From contig NZ_NHOU01000001.1 in the NCBI RefSeq assembly GCF_002179555.1, positions 124,001-188,000 of the forward strand: a stretch of DNA of 64,000 nucleotides, written 5' to 3'. Under the pieces are notes generated by a model. It did not search any database and had not been told where the DNA came from. It was given only the letters and a program-made list of their open reading frames with translations. Positions 7,837 through 17,802 of this stretch are shown here, piece after piece (the stretch's first letter is position 1; each line of letters opens with the position of its first letter). This DNA comes from Salinicola salarius. GTDB taxonomy: Bacteria; Pseudomonadota; Gammaproteobacteria; Pseudomonadales; Halomonadaceae. The translations under genes were made by a program, and so were the position numbers.

Positions 7837-10512
7837 TCATACGTCTAGCACTTCGTACAGGCGCTCGCGCAGGCGCGCCTGGGCTTCCGGGTCGGTCAGC
7901 GGCTGCCCGCGCTTGTCGGTGATGAAGAAGACGTCCTCGACGCGCTCGCCGAGAGTGGCGATCTTGGCCGCCGACAAGGCGATGTTCTGCTCCATGAAGA
8001 TGCGTCCGACGCGAGCCAGCAGCCCCGGGCGGTCCGGCGCGATCAGCTCCAGTGACGTACGGGCATTGGCGGGGTCCTGCTCGATGATGACCTCGATCGG
8101 CACCCGGAAATGCTTCAGCTGTCGCGGGGTATGCCGGCTGACGATCTGTGGATAGTCGTCCGGGTCGTCGAGCTCCTCGACCAGATGACGGCGGATCGTT
8201 TCCAGTCGTTCCGGATCGCGAATGGCTTCGTCGTCATCATCCAGCAGGATGAAGGTGTTGAGCGTCCAGTCGTCGCTGGACGTGGCGATGCGCGCATCGT
8301 GGATCGACAGGCCCAGTTGTTCGATGGCGGCAGCCGTGGCGGCGAACAGGTCATCGGCGGAGCGGGTATGGATGAACAGCTTGGTGCCGCCCTCGGTCAT
8401 GTCCTCGCTGGGTGCGCTGACCAGGATCAACGGCAGATGATCGTCGCGGTGGGCGAGAATGCCCTGGGTCTGCCAGACGATTTCGCTGGGCGTGTACTGC
8501 AGAAAGTAGTCCTCGCCGAAGGTTTGCCAGAGCGCGGTGACACGGGCGATGTCGGCACCGACGGCCCGCAGCAGGCCCGATGCCTCCTCGCGGGTCTCGC
8601 TGGCCCAGCCCTGACGATCGACGGTGTTGTCGAGCCCGCGGCGCAGCACGCGACGGGTCTCGGTGTAGAGCTGGCGCATCAGCGATGCTCGCCAGCCGTT
8701 CCACAGCGTCGGATTGGTGGCGCTGATGTCGGCGACGGTCAGTACGTAGAGGTAGTCGAGATGGGTTTCGTCGCGCACCGTTCGGGCGAAGGCGTGGATC
8801 ACGTCCGGGTCGGAGATATCGCGCTTCTGGGCGGTCTTCGACATCAGCAGATGATGTTCCACCAGCCACGCGACCAGGCGTGTATCCCAGTTCGACAGCG
8901 CGTGGCGCCGACAGAATTCGGCGGCATCGACCGCGCCGAGCTCCGAGTGATCGCCGCCGCGGCCCTTGCCGATATCGTGGTAGAGGCCGGCGATCCACAG
9001 CAGTTCGAGCTTGGGCAGCTTCTGAATCACGTCGATCGCGACGGTGTATTCATCGGTGTCCCGCTCCTCACGGAAGCGCTGAAGGAAGCTCAGGAGGCGC
9101 AATGTATGCGCGTCGACGGTATAGATGTGGAACAGATCGTGCTGCATCAGGCCGACGGCTTCGCCGAACTCGGGCAGGTACTTGCCCAGAACCCCGTAAC
9201 GGTTCATGCGGGTCAGTTGGGTCGGCACATCGCCGCCGCTGCGTAACAGTTCCATGAACAGGCTCTGGTGGCGCAGGTCGTCGCGAAAGGCGTCGTCGAT
9301 CAGGTGGCGGTGATCGCGAATCTGGCGGATGGTGTCGGCACGCACGCCTTCGATCTCCGGATGCTGGGCCATCACCAGGAACAGCTCCAGCAACGCGCCG
9401 GGGCGGTGGAGAAAGACGTTGGGATGGCGCAGCTGGATGTAGCCGCCTCGAATCTCGAAGCGTGCATTGATCGGCTTGACTTCGAGCGACTCGCCTGCGT
9501 GGAGAATCACCTCGTCGAAATGCTGCAGCAGCATGTCGTTGAGGCCCGCCAGCGCGGTGACGTGGCGATAATAGGTCTTCATGAACTGCTCGACCGCGAG
9601 ACGCTGCGGCGTGTCGGTGTAGCCGAACAGCTTGGCCAGGGCACGCTGATGATCGAACAGCAGGCGGTCTTCGGCGCGTTCCGCGATCATGTGCAGTGCA
9701 TAGCGCACCTGCCACAGAAAGGCCTGGCCCTGACTCAGAATCCGCAGTTCGGCGTCGTTCATGAAGCCTTGGGCGACGACGTCCTCGTAGCGCAGCGGCC
9801 CGAAATGGCGCTTGGCCACCCAGCCGATCATCTGGATGTCGCGCAGCCCGCCTGGCGCGCTCTTGAGGTTGGGCTCGAGGTGATACTCGGAGTTGTTGTG
9901 CTTGAAGTGGCGGGTAATCTGCTCCTGCCACTTGCCCTCGAAAAACGCGGCCGAGGACCACATGTGCCGGGTCGACAGCCGTTCCCGCATCGCCTCGCGC
10001 AGACTTTCCGGCCCCGCCAGCGTCCGGGTTTCCAGGAGGTTGGTGATGACGGTGATGTCGCCTCGGGCCTCGCGTTCGCAGTCGTTGAGCGAGCGTACGC
10101 TCTGGCCGATCTCGAGGCCGATGTCCCAGAGGAAGGTAATGAAGCCGGTCAGCGACTCGCGATACGGCGTGTCATCGTCGGTGCCCAGCAGCAACAGCAG
10201 GTCGATGTCGGAGTAGGGGTGCAGCTCGCCACGGCCGTAACCGCCGACGGCGAGCAGCGCGACGTTATCGTCCGGCCACTCGAATCGTTCCCAGGCAATT
10301 TCGAGCAACCGGTCCAGGCACCAGGCGCGACCGTAGACCAGGTCGCGCACGTCGGCGCCAGCGCGGAAGCGCTCGTCGAGACGTTCCCGGATCGCCCTGA
10401 GGGCCTGTTTGAACAGCGGGATCGGTTGACGATCCCGCGCCAGCGCCTCGCGAAAGGCCGTTGCATCGAATAGCGTCGGGTCTGGGGGAAAGCGATAGTG
10501 ATGCAGCAGCAT
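7837..10512 (-). CDS. glnD: bifunctional uridylyltransferase/uridylyl-removing enzyme GlnD
   Basis: Nitrogen sensor that uridylylates PII proteins when glutamine is low and removes UMP when it is high. The 891-aa protein has the nucleotidyltransferase motif GGYGRGELHPYSDID (Asp102 and Asp104 as the DxD pair), a central HD domain with LYHDIGKGRGGDHSE for the removing activity, and two C-terminal ACT domains that bind glutamine (SLELIAPDRPGLLARVGRIF is part of the second). Length equals the family norm (about 890). It follows map on the same strand with a 39-bp gap, the usual map-glnD order. Confidence 0.97.
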   Translation of the reverse strand: MLLHHYRFPPDPTLFDATAFREALARDRQPIPLFKQALRAIRERLDERFRAGADVRDLVYGRAWCLDRLLEIAWERFEWPDDNVALLAVGGYGRGELHPYSDIDLLLLLGTDDDTPYRESLTGFITFLWDIGLEIGQSVRSLNDCEREARGDITVITNLLETRTLAGPESLREAMRERLSTRHMWSSAAFFEGKWQEQITRHFKHNNSEYHLEPNLKSAPGGLRDIQMIGWVAKRHFGPLRYEDVVAQGFMNDAELRILSQGQAFLWQVRYALHMIAERAEDRLLFDHQRALAKLFGYTDTPQRLAVEQFMKTYYRHVTALAGLNDMLLQHFDEVILHAGESLEVKPINARFEIRGGYIQLRHPNVFLHRPGALLELFLVMAQHPEIEGVRADTIRQIRDHRHLIDDAFRDDLRHQSLFMELLRSGGDVPTQLTRMNRYGVLGKYLPEFGEAVGLMQHDLFHIYTVDAHTLRLLSFLQRFREERDTDEYTVAIDVIQKLPKLELLWIAGLYHDIGKGRGGDHSELGAVDAAEFCRRHALSNWDTRLVAWLVEHHLLMSKTAQKRDISDPDVIHAFARTVRDETHLDYLYVLTVADISATNPTLWNGWRASLMRQLYTETRRVLRRGLDNTVDRQGWASETREEASGLLRAVGADIARVTALWQTFGEDYFLQYTPSEIVWQTQGILAHRDDHLPLILVSAPSEDMTEGGTKLFIHTRSADDLFAATAAAIEQLGLSIHDARIATSSDDWTLNTFILLDDDDEAIRDPERLETIRRHLVEELDDPDDYPQIVSRHTPRQLKHFRVPIEVIIEQDPANARTSLELIAPDRPGLLARVGRIFMEQNIALSAAKIATLGERVEDVFFITDKRGQPLTDPEAQARLRERLYEVLDV

Positions 10513-10551
10513 GCGGCATGCGTCTCCGGTGGCGGGGCGTTGGCTGAACGA

Positions 10552-11343
10552 TCAGGACGCCAGGAAGCTGAAGTCTTCGTCGGAACGGGCCGTCAGGACT
10601 TCCACGCCGGAGGCGGTAACCAGCAGGGTGTGCTCCCACTGCGCAGACAGGCTCTTGTCCTTGGTCACGGCTGTCCAGCCATCCTTCAATACCTTGGTGC
10701 GATAGCCGCCGGCGTTGAGCATCGGCTCGATGGTCAGGCACATGCCTTCGGCGAGTTCGACGTCGGCCTCCGGAGCATAACCGTCGTAGTGCAGCACCTG
10801 CGGTTCCTCGTGGAAACCGGCGCCGATGCCGTGGCCGCAGAAGTCGCGCACCACCGAGTAGCCGGCTTTCTCGGCGTGTGCCTGGATGACGCGGGCGATG
10901 GTCGATAGCTTGACGCCCGGTCGAACCTCGGCGATACCTTTATATAGGCTCTCCTGGGTGATACGACACAGGCGCTCACCCTGGATCGTATCCCCGATCA
11001 CGAACATCATGCTGCTGTCGCCGTGATAGCCATCGGGTGTCTTCACGGTAACGTCGATGTTCATGATGTCGCCATTCTTGAGCTTCTTGTCGAAGTCCGG
11101 AATGCCGTGACAAACCACATGGTTGATCGACGTGCAGATAGACTTGGGGAAGCCGTGATAATTGAGCGAGGCGGAGATCGATCCGAGTTCCTGGACCACG
11201 AAGTCATCGCAGAGTTTGTCGAGTTCGCCAGTGCTGACGCCTGCCCGCACATGTGGCGTGATCATTTCCAATACAGCGGCGGCTTGGCGTCCGGCCTCGC
11301 GCATTTTCTCGATTTCTTCGGGGGTCTTGCGTGGAATGTTCAT
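10552..11343 (-). CDS. map: methionine aminopeptidase type I
   Basis: Removes the N-terminal Met from nascent proteins. The start at 11343 (MNIPRKTPEE) gives 263 aa, matching E. coli Map; the longer frame to 11481 lacks a ribosome site. Metal ligands are visible as Asp97 (NIDVTV), Asp109 (YHGDSS, one residue later than in E. coli), His171 (GHGIG), Glu206 (TIEPML) and Glu237 (QWEHTL). The gene is divergent from rpsB, the classic arrangement, and shares the 353-bp intergenic region with it. Confidence 0.96.
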   Translation of the reverse strand: MNIPRKTPEEIEKMREAGRQAAAVLEMITPHVRAGVSTGELDKLCDDFVVQELGSISASLNYHGFPKSICTSINHVVCHGIPDFDKKLKNGDIMNIDVTVKTPDGYHGDSSMMFVIGDTIQGERLCRITQESLYKGIAEVRPGVKLSTIARVIQAHAEKAGYSVVRDFCGHGIGAGFHEEPQVLHYDGYAPEADVELAEGMCLTIEPMLNAGGYRTKVLKDGWTAVTKDKSLSAQWEHTLLVTASGVEVLTARSDEDFSFLAS

Positions 11344-11696
11344 GCGCTCTCTCGATGGGGCGGTAGGATTGACGAGTCGTTTCGGGTGTCGATGAGTGGC
11401 TTCCTCTGGCGAGAGGGTTAGACGACCGGCGACTTCATCTTGCGTGCGTTCTATGGTATAAATCCGCGCGCTCGACTGCAATTACCCGTCTTCGGGGCGG
11501 GTAAGCTGGCATGCGATATGCATAATATCGTTGCCATCACGGTAGTCGAGCAGTAGCGACGAGGGCTTTCCAACGATTGCCGCGTCATCAAAAACACACA
11601 CGCACCGACACATGGTCCCGGGTGCCGTGACGGCTTGGCCGAGCGGTCGGATCCATGGGGTGTGTGGAGGCCTAACCCGATTCTTCAGGAGTCATC
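11344..11696. promoter_or_regulatory. map/rpsB divergent intergenic region and rpsB leader
   Basis: 353 bp hold the promoters of map and rpsB. A TATAAA (11457-11462) is a possible -10 for rpsB without a convincing -35. TTACCCG...CGGGTAA (about 11484-11506) forms a stable hairpin. In other gammaproteobacteria, the rpsB leader is a translational operator for S2; that role is inferred here because no conserved fold could be checked. AGGAG sits just before the rpsB start. Confidence 0.45.
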
Positions 11697-12437
11697 ATGG
11701 CACAAGTCAATATGCGTGACCTGCTCAAGGCAGGCGCACACTTCGGTCACCAGACCCGTTACTGGAACCCGAAGATGGGTCAGTACATCTTCGGCGCCCG
11801 TAACAAGATCCACATCATCAACCTCGAGCACACGCTGCCGGCGCTGCTGGAAGCGACGAGCGTCGTCGAGAAGATGGCCTCTTCCAACAACAAGATCCTG
11901 TTCGTCGGCACCAAGCGTTCCGCCAGCAAGATCATCAAGGAAGAAGCCAATCGTGTGGGTCAGCCGTTCGTCAACCATCGCTGGCTCGGCGGCATGTTGA
12001 CCAACTACAAGACCATTCGTCAGTCGATCAAGCGTCTGCGCGAACTCGAAACCATGCGCGAAGACGGCACGTTCGAGAAACTGACCAAGAAAGAAGTCCT
12101 GATGGCGACTCGCGAGCAGGACAAGCTCGAGCGCTCCATCGGCGGTATCAAGGACATGGGCGGTCTGCCCGATGCGCTGTTCGTGATCGACGTCGACCAT
12201 GAACGCATCGCGATCAACGAAGCCAACAAGCTGGGCATCCCGGTGATCGGTGTGGTCGATACCAACTCCAATCCGGATGGCGTCGATTACGTCATCCCGG
12301 GTAACGACGACTCCATCCGTGCCATCCAGATCTATGTGCAGGCGATCGCCGATGCCTGCGGCAAAGCGAAGGAAGGTCGCCCCGACGAGTTCGTCGAGGT
12401 GAGCGAGACAAGTGAGACGAGCGACGCCGCCCAGTAA
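11697..12437 (+). CDS. rpsB: 30S ribosomal protein S2
   Basis: Structural protein of the small subunit that joins late in assembly. The 246-aa sequence has family hallmarks: [20 protein letters not shown] at the N-terminus, [27 protein letters not shown] and [23 protein letters not shown] lies 7 bp ahead of the ATG. The C-terminus ends in an acidic/Ser-Thr tail. It heads the rpsB-tsf-pyrH-frr run; a terminator-like hairpin separates it from tsf. Confidence 0.99.
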   Translation: MAQVNMRDLLKAGAHFGHQTRYWNPKMGQYIFGARNKIHIINLEHTLPALLEATSVVEKMASSNNKILFVGTKRSASKIIKEEANRVGQPFVNHRWLGGMLTNYKTIRQSIKRLRELETMREDGTFEKLTKKEVLMATREQDKLERSIGGIKDMGGLPDALFVIDVDHERIAINEANKLGIPVIGVVDTNSNPDGVDYVIPGNDDSIRAIQIYVQAIADACGKAKEGRPDEFVEVSETSETSDAAQ

Positions 12438-12516
12438 GCAAGAGGGAAGCGGCATCGAGTCTGCGCTGAGCATGCTCCCGCAGGGCGGCAGTCGGTCTGC
12501 CGATATCAGCGTAGAT

Positions 12517-12545
12517 AAAAGGGGGGCTCTATAGCCCCCTTTTTA
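12517..12545 (+). terminator. attenuating terminator between rpsB and tsf
   Basis: AAAAGGGGGGCT (12517-12528) and AGCCCCCTTTTT (12533-12544) form a GC-rich stem with an A tract before and a T run after. It sits inside the rpsB-tsf unit, so it probably gives partial termination and lowers tsf relative to rpsB. Confidence 0.8.
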
Positions 12546-12609
12546 CACCCGGAGTGGCGCTCGCGTGGCGCCGCTCGTCAGACGAAACAGCGATTCTCAG
12601 GGGTAGAAC

Positions 12610-13479
12610 ATGGCAGCTATCAGCGCTTCTCTAGTCAAGGAACTGCGTGAGCGTACCGGTCTCGGCATGATGGAGTGCAAGAAAGCACTGACCGAAGCCG
12701 ACGGTGATATCGAGCGTGCGATCGAAGATCTGCGCAAGAACTCCGGCTTGAAGGCCGCCAAGAAGGCGGGTCGTATTGCCGCTGAAGGCGCGATCCTGAC
12801 TCAGGTCGCCGAAGACGGCAGCTGCGCCGCGATGCTGGAAGTCAATTCGGAAACCGATTTCGTCTCTCGCGATGACAACTTCAAGGGTTTCGCCGCGAAG
12901 GTTCTGGCCAAGGTTTTCGAGACCAAGTCCGAAGACATCGCCACGATCATGGAAGGCGAGCTGGAAGACGCCCGCAACCAGCTGGTGCAGAAGATCGGCG
13001 AGAACATCTCCGTGCGTCGTGCGGTCGTCGTTGAAGCACCGGAAGGCGGCGTTGTCGGTGCCTACGTCCATGGCGATCGTATCGGCGTGCTGACCGTTCT
13101 CAAGGGCGGCAACCCGGAAGTGGCCAAGGACATTTCCATGCACGTGGCCGCGATCAATCCGGTCGTCGCGCGTCCGGAAGACATGCCGCAGGCGCAGCTG
13201 GACAGCGAGAAGGCGATCATCCTGGCGCAGCCGGACATGGCAGGCAAGCCGGCAGAAATCGCCGAGAAGATGGTTCAGGGTCGCCTCAAGAAGTACCTGG
13301 CCGAGAACAGCCTGACCGAACAGCCGTTCGTCAAGGATCCGAATCAGACCGTCGCGGAATATGCCAAGGCCGCTGGCGGCGAAGTCGTCGGGTTCACGCG
13401 CTTCGAGGTCGGTGAGGGCATCGAGAAGGAAGAAGTCGACTTCGCCAAGGAAGTGATGGAACAGGCTCGTCGCAGCTGA
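12610..13479 (+). CDS. tsf: elongation factor Ts
   Basis: Guanine nucleotide exchange factor for EF-Tu. The 289-aa protein has the N-terminal UBA-like module ([38 protein letters not shown]) and the core [10 protein letters not shown] motif that contacts EF-Tu. Length is close to E. coli Ts (283). AGGGG precedes the ATG. Transcribed with rpsB through an attenuator and followed by a 159-bp gap to pyrH. Confidence 0.99.
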   Translation: MAAISASLVKELRERTGLGMMECKKALTEADGDIERAIEDLRKNSGLKAAKKAGRIAAEGAILTQVAEDGSCAAMLEVNSETDFVSRDDNFKGFAAKVLAKVFETKSEDIATIMEGELEDARNQLVQKIGENISVRRAVVVEAPEGGVVGAYVHGDRIGVLTVLKGGNPEVAKDISMHVAAINPVVARPEDMPQAQLDSEKAIILAQPDMAGKPAEIAEKMVQGRLKKYLAENSLTEQPFVKDPNQTVAEYAKAAGGEVVGFTRFEVGEGIEKEEVDFAKEVMEQARRS

Positions 13480-13536
13480 GTTTCCTGTAATGCCTGGGGT
13501 TGAGAGTCAGGTATCATCGCCTGGTTCCGGCCCCAT

Positions 13537-13566
13537 CGATGGCGTGCGCGAAAGCGCACGCCATCG
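13537..13566 (+). promoter_or_regulatory. 13-bp GAAA-tetraloop hairpin ahead of pyrH
   Basis: CGATGGCGTGCGC (13537-13549), GAAA loop, and the exact complement at 13554-13566. No T run follows, so it is either a Rho-independent terminator without a tract, a processing or stability hairpin after tsf, or part of the pyrH leader. It starts about 57 bp after the tsf stop. Confidence 0.6.
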
Positions 13567-13638
13567 CGTATCCGGCAGATGAGAAGTTCATCTGTCATGA
13601 CCTGCCGAACCCGACTCGTCAAACCAGGAGAGAGCATC

Positions 13639-14394
13639 ATGCCTGAAGTCATCGATCGACCCAATAAGCCCAATGAGCGCGGCGATAAGTCGAAGTACAA
13701 GCGCATATTGCTGAAGTTGTCAGGTGAGGCGCTGACCGGTGAGCAGGACTTTGGTATCGATCCCAAGGTGCTCGATCGCATGGCACTGGAAATTGGTCAA
13801 CTGGTGGGTATCGGTGTTCAGATCGGGATCGTGATCGGCGGCGGCAACCTGTTCCGAGGCGCGGCGCTGCATGCGGCGGGCATGGAGCGGGTCACCGGCG
13901 ATCATATGGGCATGCTGGCCACGGTGATGAACGCGCTGGCGATGCGCGATGCGCTGGAGCGTTCCAACATCCGTTCGCGGGTGATGTCGGCGATTCCCAT
14001 GAGTGGTGTCGTCGAGCACTATGATCGGCGTACCGCGATTCGCTATCTCACGTCCGGTGACGTGGTCATCTTCTCTGCCGGTACGGGTAACCCATTCTTT
14101 ACGACCGACTCTGCCGCCTGCCTGCGAGGCATCGAGATCGACGCCAATGTGGTGGTCAAGGCAACCAAGGTCGATGGTGTCTACGACAAGGATCCGGTCA
14201 AGCATCCGGAAGCCGTCAAGTACGAGCGTTTGAGCTACGATGACGTGCTGGACCAGAAGCTTGGCGTCATGGATTTGACCGCCATCTGCCTGGTACGGGA
14301 CCATGACATGCCGGTTCGCGTCTTCGACATGACCAAGCCTGGGGCGCTGTTGAATCTGGTAGTCGGTGGGCGAGAAGGCACGCTGATTGATTGA
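13639..14394 (+). CDS. pyrH: uridylate kinase
   Basis: Phosphorylates UMP to UDP, a hexameric amino-acid-kinase-fold enzyme. The start at 13639 (MPEVIDRPN) has AGGAG 8 bp upstream and gives 251 aa; the core begins at [12 protein letters not shown] about residue 20. Motifs [26 protein letters not shown] and [16 protein letters not shown] are typical. There is a short extra N-terminal tail compared with the 241-aa E. coli enzyme. The gene ends 10 bp before frr. Confidence 0.98.
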   Translation: MPEVIDRPNKPNERGDKSKYKRILLKLSGEALTGEQDFGIDPKVLDRMALEIGQLVGIGVQIGIVIGGGNLFRGAALHAAGMERVTGDHMGMLATVMNALAMRDALERSNIRSRVMSAIPMSGVVEHYDRRTAIRYLTSGDVVIFSAGTGNPFFTTDSAACLRGIEIDANVVVKATKVDGVYDKDPVKHPEAVKYERLSYDDVLDQKLGVMDLTAICLVRDHDMPVRVFDMTKPGALLNLVVGGREGTLID

Positions 14395-14404
14395 GGTTTA
14401 GGAC

Positions 14405-14962
14405 ATGATCGACGATATCAAGAAAGACGCTAGCGCGCGCATGAAGAAGAGCCTGGAAGCGCTCCAGAACAACTTCCACAAGATCCGCACGGGCCGGGCA
14501 CACCCGAGCATTCTCGACGCGGTGATGGTCGAGTATTACGGCAGCAACATGCCGATCAATCAGGTCGCCAACGTCACGATCGAAGATGCTCGTACCCTGG
14601 CGGTAACCCCTTGGGAGCGGCCGATGGTGCCGAAGGTCGAGAAGGCGATCATGATGGCCGACCTGGGGCTGAACCCTGCCACGGCGGGCAACGTGATCCG
14701 GGTTCCGATGCCGCCGTTGACCGAGGAGACACGCCGCAACTATATCAAGCAGGCGCGTGCCGAGGCCGAAAACGCGCGCGTTGCGATCCGCAGCATACGC
14801 CGTGACGCCAATGGGGACCTCAAATCGTTGCTCAAGGACAAGGAGATCAACGAAGACGAGGAGCGCCGCGGCGAAGAGGAAATCCAGAAGCTGACCGATA
14901 AGCACGTCGCCGACATCGACCGGCTCCTGGAAACCAAGGAACACGATCTGATGCAGGTATGA
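14405..14962 (+). CDS. frr: ribosome recycling factor
   Basis: Splits post-termination ribosomes together with EF-G. 185 aa, the exact family length. Sequence hallmarks include [43 protein letters not shown] and the C-terminal three-helix-bundle segment [19 protein letters not shown]. Ten bp after pyrH and 63 bp before uppS, so it is part of the same run. Confidence 0.99.
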   Translation: MIDDIKKDASARMKKSLEALQNNFHKIRTGRAHPSILDAVMVEYYGSNMPINQVANVTIEDARTLAVTPWERPMVPKVEKAIMMADLGLNPATAGNVIRVPMPPLTEETRRNYIKQARAEAENARVAIRSIRRDANGDLKSLLKDKEINEDEERRGEEEIQKLTDKHVADIDRLLETKEHDLMQV

Positions 14963-15025
14963 GGGTCGGGCTGCCCGGGCTCGACAGGGGTCGGGCGCCA
15001 CTGTCCACCTGTCTTGCGAGCTATC

Positions 15026-15787
15026 ATGACAGACATGCAGTCGCGTGACGTTCAAGCGATGTCGCCGATGCCTCGCCACGTGGCGATCATCATGGACGGC
15101 AACAATCGCTGGGCGCGCGCCAGAGGGCTTTCCAGCGCGCAAGGACATCGTGCTGGCGTCGAATCGCTGCGTGCGGTCATTCGACGTGCGGCAGAGCAAC
15201 GTATCGAGACTCTCACGCTCTTCGCCTTTTCAAGCGAGAACTGGCGCCGGCCCTCGGCCGAGGTCAGCGCGCTAATGGAGCTTTTCATGCTGGTGCTCAA
15301 GCGCGAGGTGAAAAAGCTTCACGAGAACGATATTCGTCTCAGCATCATTGGCGATCGTCAGCGTTTCTCGTCGTCTTTGCAGAAATCGATGAGTCGTGCC
15401 GAAGCACTGACCCGCGACAATACGGGGATGCATCTCGTGGTGGCGGCCAATTACGGTGGCCGTTGGGACATCGCTTCCGCAGCACAGCGCCTGGCGCGCA
15501 AGGTTGCCGAGGGTGTGATGAGTCCCGATGCCATCGACGAGACGGCGCTGGATCGCGAGATATGCCTGAGTCAGGAACCACCGATCGATCTGTGCATTCG
15601 CACCAGTGGGGAGCAACGAATCTCTAATTTCCTGTTATGGCAGCTTGCCTACGCGGAGTTCGTGTTTGCGCCGGAGCTGTGGCCCGATTTCGACGGTGCG
15701 GCATTCGATGCAGCGCTCGAGACTTTTCAGCAACGTCAGCGCCGTTTCGGCATGAGCCAGCAGCAGATCGAGGCCCAGGGTGCTTAA
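15026..15787 (+). CDS. uppS: undecaprenyl diphosphate synthase
   Basis: Condenses isopentenyl-PP units onto farnesyl-PP to make the C55 carrier for peptidoglycan and O-antigen. The cis-prenyltransferase motif HVAIIMDGNNRWARARG carries catalytic Asp24; SSENWRRP and the late RTSGEQRISNFLLWQLAYAE are also diagnostic. An ATG at 15026 gives 253 aa; a TTG at 15014 is an alternative and neither has a strong ribosome site. It overlaps cdsA by 8 bp, pointing to translational coupling. Confidence 0.97.
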   Translation: MTDMQSRDVQAMSPMPRHVAIIMDGNNRWARARGLSSAQGHRAGVESLRAVIRRAAEQRIETLTLFAFSSENWRRPSAEVSALMELFMLVLKREVKKLHENDIRLSIIGDRQRFSSSLQKSMSRAEALTRDNTGMHLVVAANYGGRWDIASAAQRLARKVAEGVMSPDAIDETALDREICLSQEPPIDLCIRTSGEQRISNFLLWQLAYAEFVFAPELWPDFDGAAFDAALETFQQRQRRFGMSQQQIEAQGA

Positions 15788-16580
15788 GCAGCGCATATTG
15801 ACGGCGCTGGTATTGGCGCCTCTGGCACTCGGTGGCCTGTTTGGGCTATCGGGGGGCGGCTTCGCGACGTTTACCGCCTTGGTATTGCTGCTTGGCGCCT
15901 GGGAGTGGGCGCGTCTTGCCGGGTTCGACGATGTCAAGCTGCGACTCCTCTACACCGCTGGTCTCGGGCTGGTTCTATTGATTGCCTGGTGGGCGGATTG
16001 GATGCTGGATCGTTGGCCACTATGGATCGGCGCCATTGGCTGGTCGATCAACGCCTGGTGGGTTTCGCGCTATCCCCAAAAGACTGAACAGTGGCAGCCG
16101 CCGGTACTGCGCCTTGGCATGGGAGCCTGGGTGCTATTGCCTTGCTGGGTCGGGCTCTACCAGTTGCGTCAGGGCGGTAGCGAGTGGCTGCTGTTCGTAC
16201 TGCTGCTGGTCTGGGTGGCAGACATCGGCGCGTATTTCGCCGGTCGTCGCTTCGGCCGCCGCAAGCTGGCACCGCACGTCAGCCCAGGCAAGTCCTGGGA
16301 GGGTGTCTATGGTGGCTGGGTAGCGGTGGCAATACTGGCCTCCATCTACGCTGCGTGTCTCTCTCTCGACAGTCGTCAGACGCTGGCCTTGCTGGCCGTG
16401 GCGCTGGTCGTAGCGTTCATTTCCGTCATCGGGGATCTACTCGAAAGCATGCTCAAGCGCTTTCGCGGCCTGAAGGATTCCAGTCATCTGCTACCGGGGC
16501 ACGGGGGCGTTCTCGATCGTATCGATAGCCTGACCGCTGCCGTTCCGCTCTTCGCTCTGATTCGCCCTTGGCTGGGATAG
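15780..16580 (+). CDS. cdsA: phosphatidate cytidylyltransferase
   Basis: Integral membrane enzyme making CDP-diacylglycerol from CTP and phosphatidic acid. 266 aa, several hydrophobic segments, and the C-terminal signature [12 protein letters not shown] followed by [33 protein letters not shown]. It starts at GTG 15780 inside the end of uppS, with GAGG just upstream. Seven bp separate it from dxr. Confidence 0.97.
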   Translation: MLKQRILTALVLAPLALGGLFGLSGGGFATFTALVLLLGAWEWARLAGFDDVKLRLLYTAGLGLVLLIAWWADWMLDRWPLWIGAIGWSINAWWVSRYPQKTEQWQPPVLRLGMGAWVLLPCWVGLYQLRQGGSEWLLFVLLLVWVADIGAYFAGRRFGRRKLAPHVSPGKSWEGVYGGWVAVAILASIYAACLSLDSRQTLALLAVALVVAFISVIGDLLESMLKRFRGLKDSSHLLPGHGGVLDRIDSLTAAVPLFALIRPWLG

Positions 16581-16587
16581 TACGCTG

Positions 16588-17802
16588 ATGCCCTCATCAT
16601 CTTCTCGCAAGGTCACCCTGCTGGGTGCAACCGGCTCCATCGGTCGCAGCACGCTGGACGTGATCGCTCGGCATGCCGACCTGTATCAGCTCCATGCGGT
16701 GACCGCGCATCGTTCCCGAGAAGCGTTGCTGGAAATCTGTCTGCGCTTCGAGCCGGAACGAGCGGTGATCGGCACGGCCTGCGACGCACAGTGGCTGAGA
16801 TCCCAGCTGCGAGAGGCCCGCCTCGCTCATATCGATGTCAGTCATGGTGAGGCGGCGCTGCTGGAGGTGTCTCGGGCGCCCGAGGTGGATGTGGTGATGT
16901 CGGCGATCGTCGGCGCAGCCGGCCTGTTGCCGACGCTGGCAGCCGTGGAAGCCGGCAAGCGTGTCCTGCTGGCCAACAAGGAAGCGCTGGTGATGTCCGG
17001 TGGATTGTTCATGGATGCCGTATCGCGCCACGGCGCCACACTTTTGCCCATCGACTCGGAACATAATGCCATCTACCAGTGTCTTCCTATGCAGCACCGT
17101 GGCGGGTTGTCCCGTCACGGCGTGTCGCGGCTGCTGTTGACCGCCTCGGGCGGACCGTTCCGCGAATGGTCTCTGGAGGCGCTGGAAGCGGTGACGCCGG
17201 AGCAGGCCTGCGCCCATCCCAACTGGTCGATGGGTCGCAAGATTTCGGTGGACAGCGCGACCCTGATGAACAAGGGGCTCGAATTGATCGAGGCCTGCTG
17301 GCTGTTCGATGCCGAACCCGATCAGGTCGAGGTGGTCGTCCATCCGCAAAGCATTGTTCACTCGATGGTCGGCTATGCCGACGGCTCGGTGCTGGCGCAG
17401 ATGGGGAATCCGGACATGCGGACACCGATTGCCTATGGGCTGGCGTGGCCGGCGCGAGTCGAAGCCGGGGTCGAGCCTCTCGACCTGTTCGCGGTATCCC
17501 GGCTCGATTTCGAGGCGCCGGACGAAGCGCGCTTCCCCTGCCTGCGACTGGCACGAGAGGCCATGACGGCAGGCGGTACGGCACCGGCGAGTCTCAATGC
17601 TGCCAATGAAGTGGCGGTGCAGGCGTTCCTCGATGGGAAGCTCCCTTTTCTGGGTATCGCCCGTCTGGTGCAGGCGACCCTGGAGGCGACCGAGGTGCGC
17701 GCGGCGGATTCGCTCGACGTGGTATTGTGCGAGGATGCACGAGCACGGCAGTTGGCCGAGCGTTTGCTGCGTCAACGGTCTTTCCAGGAGGGGCGGGCGT
17801 GA
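16588..17802 (+). CDS. dxr: 1-deoxy-D-xylulose 5-phosphate reductoisomerase
   Basis: Second enzyme of the MEP isoprenoid pathway: rearranges and reduces DXP to MEP with NADPH. The 404-aa protein has the N-terminal NADPH motif [25 protein letters not shown] in the middle and the active-site block around [17 protein letters not shown]. It feeds IPP to UppS, encoded upstream. Its stop overlaps the rseP start (TGATG), indicating tight coupling. Confidence 0.98.
   Translation: MPSSSSRKVTLLGATGSIGRSTLDVIARHADLYQLHAVTAHRSREALLEICLRFEPERAVIGTACDAQWLRSQLREARLAHIDVSHGEAALLEVSRAPEVDVVMSAIVGAAGLLPTLAAVEAGKRVLLANKEALVMSGGLFMDAVSRHGATLLPIDSEHNAIYQCLPMQHRGGLSRHGVSRLLLTASGGPFREWSLEALEAVTPEQACAHPNWSMGRKISVDSATLMNKGLELIEACWLFDAEPDQVEVVVHPQSIVHSMVGYADGSVLAQMGNPDMRTPIAYGLAWPARVEAGVEPLDLFAVSRLDFEAPDEARFPCLRLAREAMTAGGTAPASLNAANEVAVQAFLDGKLPFLGIARLVQATLEATEVRAADSLDVVLCEDARARQLAERLLRQRSFQEGRA

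Noticed and set aside
11628-11665. tRNA-like D-arm (GGCCGAGCGGTC) in the rpsB leader
   Set aside because: No acceptor stem, anticodon arm or GGTTCGAATCC-like T arm can be built around it.
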